64,000 nt of DNA from RUG14300 sp964391805 (GCA_964391805.1 CAYMNK010000003.1:128971-192970), one strand, 5' to 3'. Positions 26,160-34,158 are shown, numbered from the stretch's first letter. Numbers and translations: made by a program. The notes: a model not told the origin generated them from the letters alone.

Positions 26160-27068
26160 TTAGTCCTCCATTTTGTCCGAACGAATTACCTTGAAGGCAA
26201 CAGTGTTTATTGTGACGATGATTATCATAATCAACAAGGCGCCGGCAATGGTTACGTTTTGCGGTCTACTTACGTCGCGGAAGGAATTAAACAAATACAA
26301 CGAAGGTGTCATTGTCATATCAAGCGGTCCGCCATTAGTTATCATATAAGGAACATCCATCATTTGTAATGTACCTGTGATAAGGTTTACCAAAGCGAGA
26401 ATGATGATGTTTTTCATATAAGGTAAAGTTACATATCTAAGTTTGTGCCAAAAGTTTGCACCGTCGATGTCGGCTGCTTCGTAGTACTGTTTGGGCACAT
26501 TAAGCAATCCCGCATACATGACGAGTGTGTTGTAGCCAAACCCCAACCAGAATGTCGGAAACAGCACAGCCACAATGGGCCAATAACCTTGTGTCGTAAA
26601 TGCAATCGGGTCGATATCCAATCCGATAAGTATAGACGTGATAAGACCTCCGCCATAGTTCAAAATGAACATAAACATGATAGAGGCAACAACGCCCGAT
26701 AACAAACACGGCACGTAAATAAGAATTTTTACCGCATTTGCTACCTTTATGTTGATACTTTTTAACACATAGGCGAAAAAGAAACTCAAAACCATTTGTG
26801 CAACGACAATAATCGCCGTAAACAAAATTATGTTACCGAATGCTTGAGTGAAGGTTGGCGTTTTGAGAATGTAATCGTAGTTATCGAAGCCTATAAATTC
26901 GCCCGTGGCATAATCCTGGAAAGACCTTATTACTGCCATTATTAGGGGAATATAGGCAAAGATAAACAACAAAATACACGCCGGAGCAATCATCGTATAA
27001 CCGCTTTTGGCATATTTATAACGGAATTTGCTTCCTTTTCGTTTTGGTTGAAGTGCAATAGTTTTCAT
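26160..27068 (-). CDS. Sugar ABC transporter permease, MalF/UgpA type (CUT1)
   Basis: 302 residues with six membrane segments. The EAA loop is Y-E-A-A-D-I-D-G-A-N-F-W-H-K-L-R-Y-V-T-L-P (~197-217). A basic N-terminal tail precedes TM1 (A-C-I-L-L-F-I-F-A-Y-I-P-L-I-M-A-V). Its start codon touches the stop of the binding-protein gene, so the three transporter genes are one transcript. Confidence 0.94.
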   Translation of the reverse strand: MKTIALQPKRKGSKFRYKYAKSGYTMIAPACILLFIFAYIPLIMAVIRSFQDYATGEFIGFDNYDYILKTPTFTQAFGNIILFTAIIVVAQMVLSFFFAYVLKSINIKVANAVKILIYVPCLLSGVVASIMFMFILNYGGGLITSILIGLDIDPIAFTTQGYWPIVAVLFPTFWLGFGYNTLVMYAGLLNVPKQYYEAADIDGANFWHKLRYVTLPYMKNIIILALVNLITGTLQMMDVPYMITNGGPLDMTMTPSLYLFNSFRDVSRPQNVTIAGALLIMIIIVTINTVAFKVIRSDKMED

Positions 27069-28460
27069 TTATTCACCGTAGTTGTATTTAGGATTTTGCG
27101 GATAATTAGTACGAGACATTATCGTGCGGATATTACTTTGCGCTTCGTTTAATGCTTTTGCATACAGCGCTTCGAATGAAGACGTTTTGCAGTTGATTTG
27201 CATTGTTTCGAATATTTTACCCGTCTCTTGAGCAACATCCCACGGGAAAGTTGCCTCGGGGATACCCTTTTCCGCTACTGCGTTTACAACGTCGATCCAC
27301 TCTTGCGGAACATCGGTTATGCAGGTTGCAAGATAATTAACTACCGATTTTGAAGTTGCTGCTTTTGAGTTGTAAGCTTCGATAAAGTACTGCGCTGTTC
27401 TTTCGGCACTTTCCGTAAACATCCAATTTAGGAATTTTGCCGCTTTATCTTTGTTTTTGGATTGTTGAGAAATACAATAGCACCATCCACCGTTTGCACT
27501 TGTGCAACCCGATTGATCACCGCTCTTGGTCGGAATAACGGCAACGCCAATCTTATCAACGATATCCATATCCTTTTCGGTGTAGTTAAAGATTTCTGCA
27601 ATTCCCCAACTTCCGCTAAACGTCATAGCAAGCTTCGGTGTTTCGTCGCAGAGAGCGTCTACAATATAGGTATAACCTTCCGAAGTGAGAGCCGATGTAG
27701 GCGCATAGTCATTGCTGTAGATGTTGTAAAACATTTCGGCAATGTCTTTAAATCCTTCATTGTCCAAACGACTTTGAGTCCAGCTTTCGTCAAGGGTAAG
27801 TCCGCCTGTAGTGTTCTGTTGCAATCCGTAGGTAACCCAAGTAAGTTCACCACTGCCTAAAGGCATACCGATGCAGTATTGACCACGATTGAGCGTTGCT
27901 TTGATTTTTGCACAAGCATCATACAATTCATCCCAAGAGGAAGGAACTTTTGTTACGCCGGCATTTTCTAAAACGTCCTTGCGATAGAACAAGATACTGC
28001 CCGGCTCCAAGTTCCACGGGTATGCATAAATGTTGTCGTTGTAAGTGACGAGTTCTTTGCAGGTATCCAACATGTCGTCTACCGCTTCGTCGGAAAGATA
28101 GTCATTTAGCGATGCACAATATTTGTTATTGATATTTGTGTACAACTCGCCATAGGTCGTCATGTATAAATCGGGAGCTTTACCGTTTTCGCGAGCTACG
28201 GTTAGTGCATCGGCATAGGTGTCTTGTGTGTAGAAATTTACTTCTACCTGAATACCGTCTGTCAAATCGGCATTAAAATCGTTTACAAGTTTTTTGAGAT
28301 GTTTTTTTGCCCAAGACTCAAACTCACGTGCATAAATGCGAATCTTTGTTGCACCTTCTTCCACCCATTCCGTTTCGGTGTTGGTTGGCATACAGGAACA
28401 CAAAGCCGTAAGTACTAAAAGGGCACAAAGGACTGTTGCTACAAGTTTAATTATTTTCAT
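27069..28460 (-). CDS. Sugar ABC transporter substrate-binding lipoprotein (CUT1)
   Basis: 464 residues from the ATG at 28460 (AAAGGAG upstream); lipobox L-C-S-C with Cys23. The family-1 binding-protein pattern is clear: N-D-F-N-A-D (~65), the central Y-A-Y-P-W-N-L-E-P-G-S-I-L-F-Y-R-K-D-V-L (~126-145), W-D-E-L-Y-D-A-C and, late, K-A-A-K-F-L-N-W-M-F (~345). First gene of a ten-gene reverse operon reaching to 14469. A LacI-type operator lies 107 bases upstream. By context the ligand is an oligosaccharide cleaved by the GH172 enzyme. Confidence 0.94.
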   Translation of the reverse strand: MKIIKLVATVLCALLVLTALCSCMPTNTETEWVEEGATKIRIYAREFESWAKKHLKKLVNDFNADLTDGIQVEVNFYTQDTYADALTVARENGKAPDLYMTTYGELYTNINNKYCASLNDYLSDEAVDDMLDTCKELVTYNDNIYAYPWNLEPGSILFYRKDVLENAGVTKVPSSWDELYDACAKIKATLNRGQYCIGMPLGSGELTWVTYGLQQNTTGGLTLDESWTQSRLDNEGFKDIAEMFYNIYSNDYAPTSALTSEGYTYIVDALCDETPKLAMTFSGSWGIAEIFNYTEKDMDIVDKIGVAVIPTKSGDQSGCTSANGGWCYCISQQSKNKDKAAKFLNWMFTESAERTAQYFIEAYNSKAATSKSVVNYLATCITDVPQEWIDVVNAVAEKGIPEATFPWDVAQETGKIFETMQINCKTSSFEALYAKALNEAQSNIRTIMSRTNYPQNPKYNYGE

Positions 28461-28566
28461 TTTTATTACTCCTTTGTCAGTCGATTTTGCACTACTGACT
28501 ATTATTTCTCGTGTAAATATGGACAAAAAAGAAACGACATTTATTTATAATATTTATTATTATCTT

Positions 28567-28588
28567 AAAAATGAAACGTTTCATTTTT
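28567..28588. promoter_or_regulatory. LacI-family operator before the sugar operon
   Basis: A perfect 22-bp palindrome, core TGAAACGTTTCA with A5/T5 flanks, typical of LacI-family sites with a central CG. It lies 107 bases upstream of the binding-protein start, close to or over the likely -35. The same word recurs at 29925-29945. Confidence 0.85.
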
Positions 28589-28893
28589 TAGCTATAAAAA
28601 ATAGAACAAATGACATGCTAACTCTACTAACAATTACTTACAAATTATTTTGTGTTGAGGTAAAACCCTTTTACCATCCCAAAAAAATATTTGATACAGA
28701 GTTAAGAATTTTTGAACCAAACACCGAATGTAAAATCTACATAAAAGATGTGTTTGAAAACAAAAACTGCACAACATCGGTACTACTTTTTAATTAGATA
28801 ACAATGTTGCAAAAATGATTTTTACCCAAAATATGGCTATCTAAACATCTTGGCAACGATTGCTATTGGTTTATATATATAATTATATTGCTG
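28589..28893. other. Gap between operon operator and LacI gene
   Basis: About 300 AT-rich bases. An open frame on the plus strand here lacks a ribosome binding site and crosses the operator, so I do not take it as a gene. No clear terminator for the LacI gene, so read-through into the operon is possible. Confidence 0.4.
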
Positions 28894-29895
28894 TTACTGC
28901 TTTTTTGCAGTAGATTCGTTAATTTTGAAACTGCATTTTAGTTCGTTAAGTTGGTAATGATACTCCGTTTCCGACATCAAGCAGAACATACGAGTAGTTA
29001 CACAACGCGCAATCTCTTCGATCGGCTGGTCAATAATGGTAAGTTTGGGATGGAAAATACGTGTGAACATCATATCGTCGAATCCCACAAAAGACAGCGT
29101 ATCGGGAATAGATAGTTTAAGTTCGTTTATCGCAAAAATGCTACCTACCGTATTGGGAAAATTGGACGCAAATAATGCGGTACAATGTTCTCGCGTCAAT
29201 AACTGCTTGATTACATGGTATGCATCGTCAACCTTTTCACTAATATGTATCAAAAGTTGTTGATTCGGTGTAAGGCCACGTTGGGCATATGCATCTAAAT
29301 AACCTTTTATACGCTCGTCGGAGGTGTATAATCCGGTTTCGGCAGCAGCCATTGCGATATCGGTGTGTCCGCAATCCAATAAATAACCTATCGCATCACG
29401 GCATATTTCTCGATTGTTTACGACACAAAACTCATAGTTAAGATCGGGAATGTAATGGTCTACAAAAATGATGGGCACGGTAATGCTTTTTAGATAGTCG
29501 TAGTCAGAAGCAACTCTACCACAAGGAATGATTATGAGTGCATCCATACGACGAGACGCCAACCACTTGATACTTTGCTCTTCCTTAGCTTTGTCGTAAA
29601 AACTTTCGCAAGCGGCAACTGCATAGCCCGACTTTGTAAGTTCGTGCTCGATAGCCGATGCAATTTGCGCATAAAACAAGTTACTAAACTCCGGAATGAG
29701 CAATCCTACGGTTTTTGTTTTGTTTGTGACTAAACCGCGGGCGTATTCGTCAACACTGTAGCCTAACTGACGAACAGCCGATTCTATTTTTTCTTGATTG
29801 ATGCTTTTCACTGCCCCGCCGTTCATATACTTGGAAATTGTTCCAAGAGATAAACCGGTTACACGTGCTACATCCTTGATTGTTGCCTTACCCAT
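28894..29895 (-). CDS. LacI-family transcriptional repressor
   Basis: 333 residues from the ATG at 29895 (GAGGAG upstream). The N-terminal HTH is canonical: A-T-I-K-D-V-A-R-V-T-G-L-S-L-G-T-I-S-K-Y-M-N-G (~3-25), with hinge helix Y-A-R-G-L (~51). A periplasmic-binding-like effector domain follows (T-V-G-L-L-I-P-E-F-S-N-L-F-Y; later G-F-D-D-M near 273 and D-Q-P at ~291). The gene lies directly upstream of, and on the same strand as, the sugar operon. Matching palindromes before the operon and in its own promoter make it the likely repressor of both, released by a sugar from the pathway. Confidence 0.92.
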   Translation of the reverse strand: MGKATIKDVARVTGLSLGTISKYMNGGAVKSINQEKIESAVRQLGYSVDEYARGLVTNKTKTVGLLIPEFSNLFYAQIASAIEHELTKSGYAVAACESFYDKAKEEQSIKWLASRRMDALIIIPCGRVASDYDYLKSITVPIIFVDHYIPDLNYEFCVVNNREICRDAIGYLLDCGHTDIAMAAAETGLYTSDERIKGYLDAYAQRGLTPNQQLLIHISEKVDDAYHVIKQLLTREHCTALFASNFPNTVGSIFAINELKLSIPDTLSFVGFDDMMFTRIFHPKLTIIDQPIEEIARCVTTRMFCLMSETEYHYQLNELKCSFKINESTAKKQ

Positions 29896-29924
29896 TTCTC
29901 TCCTCAAAAACGATACAAATGATA

Positions 29925-29983
29925 AAAATGAAACGTTTTACTTTTGATATTCTAATTTTACCTTATAAAACCCCGTTTGTCAA
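29925..29983 (-). promoter_or_regulatory. Promoter of the LacI gene with overlapping operator
   Basis: On the minus strand TTGACA (29978-29983), 17-bp spacer, TAAAAT (29955-29960). A LacI-type operator with core TGAAACGTTTTA (29925-29945) lies just downstream of the -10, over the likely start point: autorepression. Confidence 0.82.
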
Positions 29984-30094
29984 TACCCATTTTTGAAAAT
30001 TTTTTGTTTTTTAAGACAAATATAATATTGCAACATAAACTTTAATTTGATTTCATAAAGGATTTAAACTGTAAAATTGACACAAAATGCTTAA

Positions 30095-30124
30095 TAAAAA
30101 ATCGACAAGTTTTCACCTGCCGAT
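30095..30124 (-). terminator. Terminator of the DUF4143 ATPase gene
   Basis: On the minus strand ATCGGCAGGT, GAAA loop, ACTTGTCGAT (fully paired with two G-U pairs), then TTTTTTATT. Confidence 0.8.
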
Positions 30125-30168
30125 ATATTGCATTAAAAATGAGATAAATACATTTCTCAAAATTCTAA

Positions 30169-31530
30169 TCAGTTCTCTTCTATTGGTTTAAATGTTTCCA
30201 TAAAGCGCTTGAGCAAAAATGTGCAAAAATACGGGAATGTGTATATATTTTTACTATAACCTATATTAGTTGCCGACAATTTGAATCCATATGCAATGTC
30301 CTCGTATTTATCAGAAGAAATAAGCGTGCGCATGGATTTGGATTTTCCGCTTTGTGCTTTCACCTCAATAGGAATTAAATTATCTAATGAGCGGATAAAA
30401 AAGTCTTCTTCAAGTGTTCCGTCTTCGCGCTTGTAATAGTACAATTTGTAACCTGATTTTACTAAGGCTTCGCCGACTATATTTTCGTACAACGCCCCTT
30501 TGTATACACCGAGATTTTTATTTGCACGTAAATCAACCTGTGATTCTTCGTCCAAAAGCGATACCAGTAAGCCTGTATCGGCAAAATAAAGTTTAAATTT
30601 ATCCGTATCACAGTTACCCGATAGCGGTAATTCTGGCAGATCTAAACAATAGCAAGCATTAACGATCCCTGCATCGACTAACCATTCCGCACAACCGCGA
30701 TAATTCCTAAAGCGTGCGCCGTGTTCCACTTTGGAAATTTGAAATTTTTTATTTTCCTTTGCCAATTGAGACGCAATACTATTAAAAACATTCAATATTC
30801 TTGTTTGGTCTAATCCTTGGGCATATTTGAGAATATCTTCTTTGTAGTCTGCGACAAGTTGACGTTGAGTATCGAGAGAACCTTCGAATGTGCCTTTTTT
30901 GATATATTCTTTAACCACTGCCGGCATACCGCCCAATATGACATAATCAAGGAAAAGCCCATGGAATAAAGACATTTCAAGCGCGCTGAACGGAGCAAGC
31001 ATCTTCATGTGATTTAGCATATCTTCGATAACATTGTCATCGTAGCTCTTTGCCCACAAAAATTCTTCAAAATCCATTGAATGCATTTCATAATCGGTTT
31101 TATACCCAACGCTATTGCTTTCGATATTCTTGTAATTTACACCGAGCATAGAACCGCTACAAATAACATCGAATCGTCCGTCTTCTTTGAAAAATTTTAA
31201 GGACGTTGCAATTTGCGGGAATTCTGTGATTTCGTCAAAGAAAATTAGGGTTTTTCCAGCAATAAATCTTTTTGATGGATCTAATAAGGAAATATTTTTA
31301 ATCACAGCATTCGGTTCGTATCCGTCAGTTGTAATATTTTTATATTTTTCCTCTTTAACGAAATTGATTTCAATTACGCTTTCGTACTTTGCGATTTTTG
31401 CAAAATGACGAATTGATTCGGTTTTTCCTATCTGTCTACAGCCCTTAACAATTAACGGTTTACGTTCCGAATCAGCTTTCCACTCCATCAAATATTTATC
31501 TATTTTTCGCCTCAAATAATGCTCAGACAT
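30169..31530 (-). CDS. AAA ATPase with DUF4143 C-terminal region
   Basis: 453 residues from the ATG at 31530 (AGGAG upstream). Walker A is V-K-G-C-R-Q-I-G-K-T (~25-34); Walker B L-I-F-F-D-E-I (~93-99). The N-terminal R-R-K-I-D-K-Y-L-M-E-W pattern and the F-L-D-Y-V-I-L-G-G-M-P-A-V-V-K-E-Y box (~190) are hallmarks of the AAA_14-DUF4143 family. Near the C-terminus I-P-I-E-V-K-A-Q-S-G-K-S (~398) looks like a PD-(D/E)XK nuclease-like core. Members are widespread in gut and archaeal genomes, often as accessory genes; the function is not settled. It has its own strong promoter with a phased repeat array just upstream. Confidence 0.88.
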   Translation of the reverse strand: MSEHYLRRKIDKYLMEWKADSERKPLIVKGCRQIGKTESIRHFAKIAKYESVIEINFVKEEKYKNITTDGYEPNAVIKNISLLDPSKRFIAGKTLIFFDEITEFPQIATSLKFFKEDGRFDVICSGSMLGVNYKNIESNSVGYKTDYEMHSMDFEEFLWAKSYDDNVIEDMLNHMKMLAPFSALEMSLFHGLFLDYVILGGMPAVVKEYIKKGTFEGSLDTQRQLVADYKEDILKYAQGLDQTRILNVFNSIASQLAKENKKFQISKVEHGARFRNYRGCAEWLVDAGIVNACYCLDLPELPLSGNCDTDKFKLYFADTGLLVSLLDEESQVDLRANKNLGVYKGALYENIVGEALVKSGYKLYYYKREDGTLEEDFFIRSLDNLIPIEVKAQSGKSKSMRTLISSDKYEDIAYGFKLSATNIGYSKNIYTFPYFCTFLLKRFMETFKPIEEN

Positions 31531-31554
31531 AATATTACTCCTAAGTTTTTTATA

Positions 31555-31583
31555 ATTATACCAAAAATAAAATCCAAAGTCAA
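31555..31583 (-). promoter_or_regulatory. Promoter of the DUF4143 ATPase gene
   Basis: On the minus strand TTGACT (31578-31583), exactly 17 bp, TATAAT (31555-31560); start codon 24 bases further. Confidence 0.88.
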
Positions 31584-31584
31584 T

Positions 31585-31706
31585 AGCGAATGCCACTTTT
31601 TAGAGCGAATAAAATGTCTTTTTGTACATTTTTAGAGCGAATAACACAACCATTTGCACATTTTTAGAGCGAATAAATGCAGTCTTTGCACATTTTTAGA
31701 GCGAAT
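31585..31706. repeat. Four phased 32-bp repeats abutting the ATPase promoter
   Basis: The word AGAGCGAAT begins at 31602, 31634, 31666 and 31698, exactly 32 bases apart each time. Each unit also keeps TGnACATTTTT at its end, with ~9-10 variable bases in the middle. A fifth partial copy (AGCGAAT, 31585-31591) touches the -35 box. Confidence 0.9.
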
Positions 31707-31734
31707 GTGGGGTTGTGTTGAGTAACAAAACTTG

Positions 31735-31850
31735 TGGTTGTCATCCCTTGTCAAACTAAGCGATAACTTCTCATCTTGTCATACTGACAACAGGAATAGC
31801 ACAACACCATCAAATGTCATACTGAGCGAACTAAGAACAGCATCGCATCA
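31735..31850. repeat. Decayed copies of the dispersed intergenic repeat
   Basis: Several GTCATACTGA(GCG)-like words (about 31785 and 31818) and a GTCAAACTAAGCG word near 31755, without the rest of the full element. Confidence 0.55.
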
Positions 31851-31864
31851 TCAAATCAATGTCA

Positions 31865-32000
31865 TTATTTCATAAAAAGTTAAAATGCTGAAATAATGAC
31901 GCGAAAAATCCTTAAATTATTTCACGAAAAGTCAATATACTGAAATAACATTCCGAAAAATGTTTGCGCTATTTCACAAAAACTTAAAATAATGAAATAA
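31865..32000. repeat. Three palindromic 32-bp units at a 52-bp period
   Basis: Units at 31865-31896, 31917-31948 and 31969-32000 each begin TTATTTCA (CTATTTCA in the last) and end TGAAATAA. The two 20-bp spacers both carry CGAAAAAT. No coding frame covers them. Confidence 0.88.
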
Positions 32001-32145
32001 CTTTATTCAACTTATCATTTTTATTTCACTTGCCATTTGTTATTATTATGGGAATCAAGCGGTCGTTTTATTGCATAAATGTGTCAAAAAGATAACCGAG
32101 TACGAGAAAAGTCCGTGTTTTATTTGTACATAATAATAGTGCTAT

Positions 32146-32484
32146 TTAATCGTTTTGTGCTAAATGATTGTTATAGTACTTTTTGACGTTGCGAATTTTT
32201 TCTTTTCCGTCAAAATGTTTCTTTTTACCAAACCAAGCCGGCAATGGATATAGCGTGACACAAATGTTGTCGTCGTTTACTATGTAGCAGTAGCCGTTAT
32301 AAGCGAGCGCTGTACAATCGCCATGTGCTTCTTTAGTAAGAAAAGAGCGTTCCCAAGAAGAGAACGCTTCTGCCCTTAAACCACGCTTTATTGCGTCTGA
32401 AATTCTCTTTTTTGCTTTTCGCTCGTTCACACCAAGGCGGTCTTTCATTCTAACAACGCTGTGCTTAGTTGCAAAGTTTTTCAT
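32146..32484 (-). CDS. Hypothetical protein (112 aa), possibly DUF4258/BECR-like
   Basis: Basic protein. The N-terminus T-K-H-S-V-V-R-M-K-D-R-L-G-V (~6-19), followed by a helix K-A-K-K-R-I-S-D-A-I-K-R-G and strands A-L-A-Y-N-G-Y-C-Y-I-V and I-C-V-T-L-Y-P-L-P (~57-80), resembles the His-x3-Arg start and beta-sheet of DUF4258/BECR-type small RNases. I offer that only as a possibility. It follows the 123-residue gene by 4 bases, so the two form a cassette. Confidence 0.6.
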   Translation of the reverse strand: MKNFATKHSVVRMKDRLGVNERKAKKRISDAIKRGLRAEAFSSWERSFLTKEAHGDCTALAYNGYCYIVNDDNICVTLYPLPAWFGKKKHFDGKEKIRNVKKYYNNHLAQND

Positions 32485-32488
32485 TAGT

Positions 32489-32860
32489 TTAATCCTCCTT
32501 TAAAGGGCGGTACACAGGCATCCAAACATCTTCAAAACTAATGCCAAAGAAAATTTTTCCATTAGTCAATGGATAAAACTCAAAAGTATCCACCTTTGAA
32601 ATTGCATCGCAAAACTTGTCTGTGGCATCAACAACAATCATGTCTGTTGTGATTTCAAGACAGAGAGAAGTCCCGGTTAATTCGTCGGGTTTCACTGAGA
32701 TTTTAGCGTCGCTGTCGCCCACCAAAATAAAGTCACTAATTTTGTCGACAGCTTTTTTGACTTCGTGGTAGCGGTCAGGATTTTTCATCAAGCACACTTT
32801 TTTGGGCATATGCTTATTGTAGAAAGAGATCAGTTCATCAAGAAAATCAATTTTTTTCAT
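32489..32860 (-). CDS. Hypothetical protein (123 aa), partner of the downstream gene
   Basis: Preceded by TTAGGAG. Alpha-beta protein: an N-terminal helix F-L-D-E-L-I-S-F-Y-N-K-H, a second helix H-E-V-K-K-A-V-D-K-I-S-D-F, then alternating strands (S-L-C-L-E-I-T-T-D-M-I-V-V-D) and K-I-F-F-G-I-S-F-E-D-V-W-M-P-V-Y at the end. I recognise no family. First gene of a two-gene unit beside a repeat-rich, gene-poor stretch; an antitoxin- or immunity-like role is possible but unsupported. Confidence 0.6.
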   Translation of the reverse strand: MKKIDFLDELISFYNKHMPKKVCLMKNPDRYHEVKKAVDKISDFILVGDSDAKISVKPDELTGTSLCLEITTDMIVVDATDKFCDAISKVDTFEFYPLTNGKIFFGISFEDVWMPVYRPLKED

Positions 32861-32913
32861 AATAAAACTCCTAAAAAAATATTTAAAACCGTAAAATGGG
32901 TTTTAGCTTTTCA

Positions 32914-33095
32914 TATACTTAATAGGCAAAAGGGTATAACCCCCTTGTCGGTGGTGCCGTACACTTAAGAGGTAAATGGGGCAAGTGCCTTGTGTCGGTG
33001 GTGCCGTACACTTAAGAAGCAACTTGTGACAACCCCTTACCGTGTCGGTGTCTTATATTTAAAATGTAAAAAGGTGCAACCCTTTGTGGTAGTGT
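32914..33095. repeat. About four degenerate ~47-bp tandem units
   Basis: TACACTTAAGA and TGTCGGTGGTGCCG recur: TGTCGG at 32946, 32993 and 33043, with a decayed copy near 33085 (steps of 47, 50 and 42). They lie just upstream of the two-gene cassette, on its 5' side. The rest of 33096-33402 shows only weak short hairpins (e.g. TGACT/AGTCA near 33117 and GCCGA/TCGGC near 33222-33255). Confidence 0.78.
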
Positions 33096-33402
33096 GTAAA
33101 AAAACAACCTATTTTTGACTGCAATTAGTCAGATATACTTTCCCCCTTTGTCGATTGGTTGAAAAAAATCACCTTTAAAGTCTAATCTCGGCATACTTTA
33201 AGTAATATATTCATAAAAAGCCGACAAGAATTGATTTCAATAATTTATCGGCTTTAATTAAGAAAATTTAATTTATTTACTGTTTGGTTCTGTACGATGT
33301 CGTTGATTTTAAATAGCAACAGTAATGTAGTAGAATAAAATAATTACGAAAAAAATAAAAAAATATGCATAGCCGAATGAAGTTACTATGCATAAATTCT
33401 TA

Positions 33403-33426
33403 ATAAAAAGCAAAAGAATATTTGCT
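33403..33426 (-). terminator. Terminator of the flavoprotein gene
   Basis: On the minus strand AGCAAA / TTTGCT with a 6-base loop followed by TTTTTATT. Confidence 0.7.
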
Positions 33427-33446
33427 TAACAATTTGGGATGCTATT

Positions 33447-34064
33447 CTAATGTATAAAATTTGTAGGAGTATATGGCTCGCGCTCGGGAATTCCGTATTG
33501 TTCTTTACCCAAAGCAATGCACTTAATTAAAAACGCCATATTTTTACCCAGCGTACGCATGCTTTGAAGCCCCTCGATGTCTTGTAATGCTTCGCCTGCT
33601 TTAAGTCCATGAACATTGTTCCAATACTGTCCTGACACAACGGGCATTCCCGATATGGTAAAAAATTTATTAATTTCGTCAAACGTAGCGGTTGCACCGC
33701 TTCGACGTGCGGACACGACAGCAGCCCCGACTTTCATAGACTTAGAAAAAGGTGTACTGAAAAACAACCTTGTCAGAAATGCAATCAAAGTTGCGTTTGC
33801 GGATGCATAGTATACCGGGCTTCCGACAATTATCCCGTCGCACTCGCGGAACTTTTCTGCAGTAGCGTTGACAATGTCATCGAATACACACTTACCCTTA
33901 GTCTTACATACTCTACAATCGATGCAACCTCTAACGCATTCTCCACCCAACTGAATAAGTTCGGTTTCAATATTTTCGACGTTCAATGTATGTTCTGCTT
34001 CTTTTAGCGCCAAATACGTATTTCCTTCTCTGCGGGGGCTACCGTTAATCAATAAAACTTTCAT
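33447..34064 (-). CDS. NAD(P)H-dependent FMN reductase / flavodoxin-fold protein
   Basis: 205 residues. The FMN phosphate-binding loop is I-N-G-S-P-R-R-E-G-N-T (~6-16); G-S-P-V-Y-Y-A-S-A-N-A (~80) is the second flavin contact. A cysteine set C-V-R-G-C-I-D-C-R-V-C-K-T-K-G-K-C (43-59) resembles the Fe-S ligand region of iron-sulfur flavoproteins, although the spacing differs and a cluster is not certain. Such proteins shuttle electrons in anaerobes or reduce quinones and nitro compounds. Single gene with its own terminator. Confidence 0.85.
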   Translation of the reverse strand: MKVLLINGSPRREGNTYLALKEAEHTLNVENIETELIQLGGECVRGCIDCRVCKTKGKCVFDDIVNATAEKFRECDGIIVGSPVYYASANATLIAFLTRLFFSTPFSKSMKVGAAVVSARRSGATATFDEINKFFTISGMPVVSGQYWNNVHGLKAGEALQDIEGLQSMRTLGKNMAFLIKCIALGKEQYGIPEREPYTPTNFIH

Positions 34065-34158
34065 ATGCTCTCCTTTTTGATAAAATCGAAAAAGCCCTTG
34101 TCGGCTCGCTTACGCCAAAATTATAGCATACAAAAAAACCAAATTCAAGGACTTCGAC

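Noticed and set aside
28336..28797. Plus-strand protein-coding gene across the operon's upstream region
   Set aside because: It runs antisense over the binding-protein start and through the LacI operator, has no ribosome binding site, and its product is of random composition.
31602..32000. CRISPR array
   Set aside because: The repeat units are degenerate and the variable parts too short (about 10 bases at the 32-bp period, 20 bases with shared sequence at the 52-bp period), and there are no cas genes in the window.
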